This document shows, piece after piece, positions 60,997 through 64,000 of a DNA stretch of 64,000 nt. Source of the DNA: Bacteroidetes bacterium 2013_40CM_41_45 (GTDB taxonomy: Bacteria; Bacteroidota; Bacteroidia; AKYH767-A; 2013-40CM-41-45). The stretch covers positions 310,001 through 374,000 of the forward strand of contig NGFH01000004.1 of the NCBI GenBank assembly GCA_002215675.1, written 5' to 3'. A program made the translations under genes and the position numbers. The first letter of the stretch is position 1. Each line of letters begins with the position of its first letter. The notes below the pieces were generated by a model. The model saw nothing but the letters and a program-made list of their open reading frames with translations, was not told the origin of the DNA and did no database searches.

Positions 60997-61004
60997 CAAA
61001 CATA
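60997..61004 (-). promoter_or_regulatory. -7 promoter box TATGTTTG
   Basis: TAnnTTTG match on the minus strand, 25 bp before the GTG of the reductase gene. Confidence 0.4.
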
Positions 61005-61098
61005 AAGTTTCTTTTGAAGTATTGTTTTTTTGCTTCAAAATTTGTAATTTTAATTTTTATTTCAAATTATGTGAATAGTAATTTTAAAATCTTGACTT

Positions 61099-61560
61099 AT
61101 GAACAGCCAAAAATTAGTGCCCCTGATTATAAGGTATTCGGGATTCACTTCACTCGCATTTCTTGCTTATTTTTTATTGATGAAGCTGTTAAATCTCGAA
61201 ACTATCGTTGAGCTTCGCCTTCTGAATTTTTTTATTATGTTACTGGGAATCCGTTTTTTTCTTTTGCGTTTAAAGCGGGAGCATGACGGCCGGTTAGAAT
61301 ATCTCCAATCTCTTGGTTACGGTTTTGTGGTTGCGGTTTTTGCTTCTGTATTTTTCTCAGCTTTCATGTTTATATACCTTGCCTACATTGACCATGCTAT
61401 GATGCAACATATTCAAACCAACCAGCCATTTGGTGAATATCTTACTCCCGGTTCCGCAGCAATAGTTTTAATATTAGAGGGCTGCTCCTCTGGTGCAATC
61501 ATTTCTTTTGCCCTTGCACAGTTTATTAGCAAGGAATCAGAAATGAAACAAGCAGATTGA
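61099..61560 (+). CDS. DUF4199 membrane protein
   Basis: 153 aa with four hydrophobic segments (about 10-27, 38-54, 72-95 and 118-140). The layout and the stretches RYSGFTSLAFLAYFL and YLQSLGYGFVVAVFASVFFSAFMFIYLAYIDH fit DUF4199, small membrane proteins of Bacteroidota without known function. Transcribed divergently from the reductase gene; converges on serA with a 5-bp gap. Confidence 0.8.
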   Translation: MNSQKLVPLIIRYSGFTSLAFLAYFLLMKLLNLETIVELRLLNFFIMLLGIRFFLLRLKREHDGRLEYLQSLGYGFVVAVFASVFFSAFMFIYLAYIDHAMMQHIQTNQPFGEYLTPGSAAIVLILEGCSSGAIISFALAQFISKESEMKQAD

Positions 61561-61565
61561 TTTTT

Positions 61566-62540
61566 TTATTTAAGGTTTCGAAAAAACTCAACTACTTTTT
61601 CAGCAAGCTCAATGCCGATACGCTCCTGTGCTTCGCGTGTAGAGCCACCTATGTGGGGTGACATAGAAATTTTTGCGTGTGAACGGATTTCTTTATTTAC
61701 GAGTGGCTCTCCTTCAAAAACATCAAGAGCTGCATAAGAAACTTTACCAGAATTCAAGGCTGCAATCAAATCATTTTCTGAAATAACCCCGGCACGTGCC
61801 GTATTTACAAGCCCTACACCATTTTTCATTATCCCGAATTCTTTTGTAGTGATAACAGGGGAAGTTCCTTTTGGAAACGGAATATGCACCGTGACAAAAT
61901 CGCTTCCGGTCAGGAGCTTTTCAAGCGAAACGCATTGAAATGCAAGCGAAATTTTCTGAGATGAAACACCCTGATGAAAACTCAAATCGAATTTAACATC
62001 CGTAACAAAAGCGTCATGAAAAATAATATTCATTCCCAGCCCTGCAGCCATTTTTGCAACGGCTTTACCAATCATTCCGGCACCTATGATGCCTAGTGTT
62101 TTTCCTGACAGCTCAATTCCCTCTGAATATTTTTTCTTGAGCGCGTTGAATTTTTCCTTTGAGTCGCACAGCGGCATGGCGCGGTTTGAATCATGCAGGT
62201 AACGTGCCATGGTGAAGAGATGTGCAAAAACAAGTTCGGCTACTGATTGCGAACTTGCCGCAGGTGTGTTAACCACGTTAATACCTTTTTGCTCTGCATA
62301 CTTCACATCAATGTTATCCATACCAACACCTGCTCTTCCTATTAATTTCAGATTTGGAGCTGCATCCATATTTTCTTTCCGCACCTGTGTAGCACTGCGC
62401 ACAAGAATTGCATCAAAATTCTTAAGAGCATCGTTAAGGTTTTCCTGCGCAACTTTTTCAGTTACCACCTGGTGATTTGCTGCTTCAAGAATTTTTTTTC
62501 CTGCAGCATCTATGCCATCGTTTGCGAGTATGGTTGCCAT
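61566..62540 (-). CDS. serA: D-3-phosphoglycerate dehydrogenase-like protein
   Basis: 324 aa, D-2-hydroxyacid dehydrogenase fold. NAD loop GIIGAGMIGKAVAKMAAGLGM; catalytic Arg in NTARAGVISENDL, Glu in VFEGEPL and His in SPHIGGST. There is no C-terminal ACT domain, as in short SerA forms. It oxidises 3-phosphoglycerate to start serine synthesis; other hydroxyacid substrates are possible. An aminotransferase gene lies upstream on the same strand and would do the next step. A heptamer arm ends 4 bp from its ATG. Confidence 0.9.
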   Translation of the reverse strand: MATILANDGIDAAGKKILEAANHQVVTEKVAQENLNDALKNFDAILVRSATQVRKENMDAAPNLKLIGRAGVGMDNIDVKYAEQKGINVVNTPAASSQSVAELVFAHLFTMARYLHDSNRAMPLCDSKEKFNALKKKYSEGIELSGKTLGIIGAGMIGKAVAKMAAGLGMNIIFHDAFVTDVKFDLSFHQGVSSQKISLAFQCVSLEKLLTGSDFVTVHIPFPKGTSPVITTKEFGIMKNGVGLVNTARAGVISENDLIAALNSGKVSYAALDVFEGEPLVNKEIRSHAKISMSPHIGGSTREAQERIGIELAEKVVEFFRNLK

Positions 62541-62543
62541 AAT

Positions 62544-62578
62544 AGTTAGTATTCAGTAATCAGTGTTCAGTTCGGAGT
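62544..62578. repeat. Left heptamer arm of the four-helix-bundle cassette
   Basis: Five 7-bp units, each ending AGT: AGTTAGT, ATTCAGT, AATCAGT, GTTCAGT, TCGGAGT. The last unit is nearest to the enclosed gene. Its inverted counterpart is at 62958-62999. Confidence 0.8.
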
Positions 62579-62597
62579 AAGAGAGATAAAGAATGAA

Positions 62598-62957
62598 TTA
62601 TGAGATTGATTTTATCAATCCATTTAACATTTTTGAAATTTCTACACATGAAGAGCGTAATTTTTGATGGTCGTTTTCGTGAAGATATTTTTGATTACCA
62701 GCAATCGTCATGCAGACAACGCATTCACGAACAGAACGCTTGGAAATACGAAGAAAGTTTTTGAATTCTGGTTTTGTTCCACCTGTGCCTTCACCGATGT
62801 TCAAAGCAATGGAGTGAGCAGCGCGAATAAATTGCTGCGCCAAGGAATATTTTTCACTTGTAGGAAATTTTTCTGTTACAAAATGTACAAGCTGAATAAA
62901 ATCCAGACTCTTCTGATAAACCAATAATCCTTCAAATTCAAACTTATAATCTTCCAT
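62598..62957 (-). CDS. Four-helix-bundle protein (23S rRNA intervening-sequence protein type)
   Basis: 119 aa, all helical. Family patterns: LLVYQKSLDFIQLVHFVTEKFP at the N terminus, SLAQQFIRAAHSIALNIGEG and NFLRISKRSVRECVVCMTIAG. These are the TIGR02436/S23-type proteins first found in spacers of 23S rRNA and related to the Avd accessory proteins of diversity-generating retroelements. It sits alone between two serine-biosynthesis genes, enclosed by inverted arrays of 7-bp units, and so looks like an inserted cassette. The molecular role is unknown. Confidence 0.92.
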   Translation of the reverse strand: MEDYKFEFEGLLVYQKSLDFIQLVHFVTEKFPTSEKYSLAQQFIRAAHSIALNIGEGTGGTKPEFKNFLRISKRSVRECVVCMTIAGNQKYLHENDHQKLRSSCVEISKMLNGLIKSIS

Positions 62958-62999
62958 ACTTATAACTCCGAACTGATTACTGGGTACTGATTACTTTAA
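62958..62999. repeat. Right heptamer arm of the four-helix-bundle cassette
   Basis: Six 7-bp units, each beginning ACT: ACTTATA, ACTCCGA, ACTGATT, ACTGGGT, ACTGATT, ACTTTAA. The second to fifth are reverse complements of TCGGAGT, AATCAGT, ACCCAGT and AATCAGT. ACTCCGAACTG (62965-62975) is a perfect 11-bp inverted match of 62568-62578. The array reaches into the end of the aminotransferase gene. Confidence 0.8.
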
Positions 63000-64000
63000 C
63001 TTTAGTATTTCCACAATCGCCCCCGTCACTTCAACCATATCATCCATGGTAAGCTCGCCCATGTGAGCAATGCGGAACGTTTTATCCTTCAAGTCTCCAT
63101 AACCGTTGGAGATTTGCATGTTCCTTTTTGCTAGTTCCTTGTTTAGATCACCAACATTGATGTTGCGCGTGTTATCAATGCAGGTTACAGTCATAGACTC
63201 AAAACCCGGTTTTGCAAATTGCTTGAAATATTTATTCGCCCATTCAATGGTAAACTCAGCCATTTCCAGGTGCCGGTCAAAACGACTTTCAAGCCCTTCC
63301 TTGAAAATTCTGTCGAGCTGAAAATCGAGCGCAAACATGTGCGACAGCGATGGCGTTGAAGAATACTGGTAGTCCTTTTTATCCACATACTTGACCAAGT
63401 TTTTCAAATCGAGATAATATCCCTTGTTCCCCACCTTCTCAAAACGCGCTTCAGCTTTGGGAGAAATGGACGCTATAGACAAGCCGGGAGGCAGCGCTAA
63501 TGCTTTCTGAGATGACGTGATACATATGTCGAAACCGAGCTTATCCACTTCCACTTTTGTTCCTCCCAGTGAACTGACGCAGTCAACCAGGTACACCACA
63601 TCAGGATATTTTTTAATCACGTCCGTTATAGCATAAGCGGGATTCATTATTCCTACCGAAGTTTCGTTGTGCGTAATGGTGACCGTATCATATTTGCCTG
63701 TTAAAAGATATTTGTCAACGGTTTCAGGAAGTGTAGGCTGCCCGGGAGTTTCTTCATGAAGGTCTGCCTCAACACCGTTCAGTTTTGCGAGCTCGTACCA
63801 GCGTTTGCCGAAAGCACCGATGGAAAAAACAATCGCGCGTTTTGCTGTTGCACTGCGGATGGCGCCTTCCATAAGCCCTGTGCCGGAAGATGTGCTGAGA
63901 ATAATTTTTCCGGTCGTGTACATGAGCGTGCGCATTTTTTCAGAAATGCTTCTCTGTAAATCCGATGCGTCTTTGCCGCGGTGACCAATCATTGGGGTTG
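62991..64000 (-). CDS. Class V aminotransferase, probable phosphoserine aminotransferase (partial)
   Basis: The frame is open to the window edge; the visible part is about 336 residues and lacks the true N terminus (the reading continues upstream of TPMIGHRGKDA). PLP fold type I with ILSTSSGTGLMEGAIRS, VYLVDCVSSLGGTKVEVDKLGFDICITSSQKALALPPG (PLP Lys in SSQKAL) and the C-terminal FRIAHMGELT. It is of the alanine-glyoxylate/archaeal SerC-like type rather than the classical SerC. The serA-like gene downstream suggests it acts as phosphoserine aminotransferase. Confidence 0.85.
   Translation of the reverse strand, partial: TPMIGHRGKDASDLQRSISEKMRTLMYTTGKIILSTSSGTGLMEGAIRSATAKRAIVFSIGAFGKRWYELAKLNGVEADLHEETPGQPTLPETVDKYLLTGKYDTVTITHNETSVGIMNPAYAITDVIKKYPDVVYLVDCVSSLGGTKVEVDKLGFDICITSSQKALALPPGLSIASISPKAEARFEKVGNKGYYLDLKNLVKYVDKKDYQYSSTPSLSHMFALDFQLDRIFKEGLESRFDRHLEMAEFTIEWANKYFKQFAKPGFESMTVTCIDNTRNINVGDLNKELAKRNMQISNGYGDLKDKTFRIAHMGELTMDDMVEVTGAIVEILKLK

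Overview
The window looks like a chromosomal segment of a member of the Bacteroidota, probably an uncultured or little-studied relative of the Chitinophagales/Sphingobacteriales/Flavobacteriales. This rests on several traits seen together: two secreted proteins with type IX secretion (T9SS) C-terminal sorting tails; outer-membrane families typical of the phylum (DUF6089 pair, DUF4296, DUF4199, a PorE-like TPR/PD40/OmpA protein); a bacterial GGGP synthase; few Shine-Dalgarno sites; and promoters with a TAnnTTTG -7 box, sometimes with TTTG about 20 bp upstream. It is mostly a housekeeping region. I see no rRNA, no tRNA, no CRISPR array, no prophage and no transposase.

Layout. 1-546 is an A+T-rich stretch without a gene. 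547-6801 (+) holds a SPOR-domain protein, an outer-membrane protein with calcium-type repeats, and a phosphorelay pair (hybrid kinase with Hpt, and a sigma-54 activator lacking a DNA-binding domain). 6825-12116 (-) has YceI, a YwqK-like protein, a T9SS-exported Asp-box protein and a kinase/regulator pair. 12236-17463 has DoxX, PPK2, an acyltransferase and the PorE-like protein. 17721-23802 (+) is a tight run: TPR protein, phosphosulfolactate synthase, rhodanese, DedA, aroE, uvrB. 23806-28833 carries nicotinamide riboside salvage (pnuC and kinase), an AraC regulator, GGGP synthase, a phosphopantetheinyl transferase and ahcY. 28909-41714 includes a very large M1 peptidase with a probable outer-membrane barrel, a DUF4139 protein, a deoxynucleoside kinase, a GH3-family protein, fabD, sucC and hisS. 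41793-54579 has a truncated PAS sensor, a T9SS-exported FG-GAP protein, an ABC ATPase, a PduO-type adenosyltransferase, scpA, a flippase-like protein, an alkyltransferase-like protein, trmB, an OPT transporter and a desaturase. 54639-64000 has two DUF6089 proteins, an epimerase, an O-methyltransferase/threonine aldolase/DUF4296 operon, a geranylgeranyl-reductase-like flavoprotein and a serine-biosynthesis pair interrupted by a small four-helix-bundle gene.

The most striking signal is not a gene. Many intergenic spacers, and one stretch inside hisS, are built from degenerate tandem 7-bp units. In several spacers one array is followed by a second array of reverse-complement units, giving a large imperfect hairpin. 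At 62544-62999 the same two-armed structure encloses a four-helix-bundle (23S rRNA intervening-sequence-protein-like) gene, with the heptamer TCGGAGT next to the gene on both sides in inverted orientation. I read this as a filled element, and the other hairpins as possible empty or decayed copies. A second interspersed palindrome (CCCCTCTCC-type) occurs three times, once in frame inside the M1 peptidase. Novelty cannot be judged without database searches.
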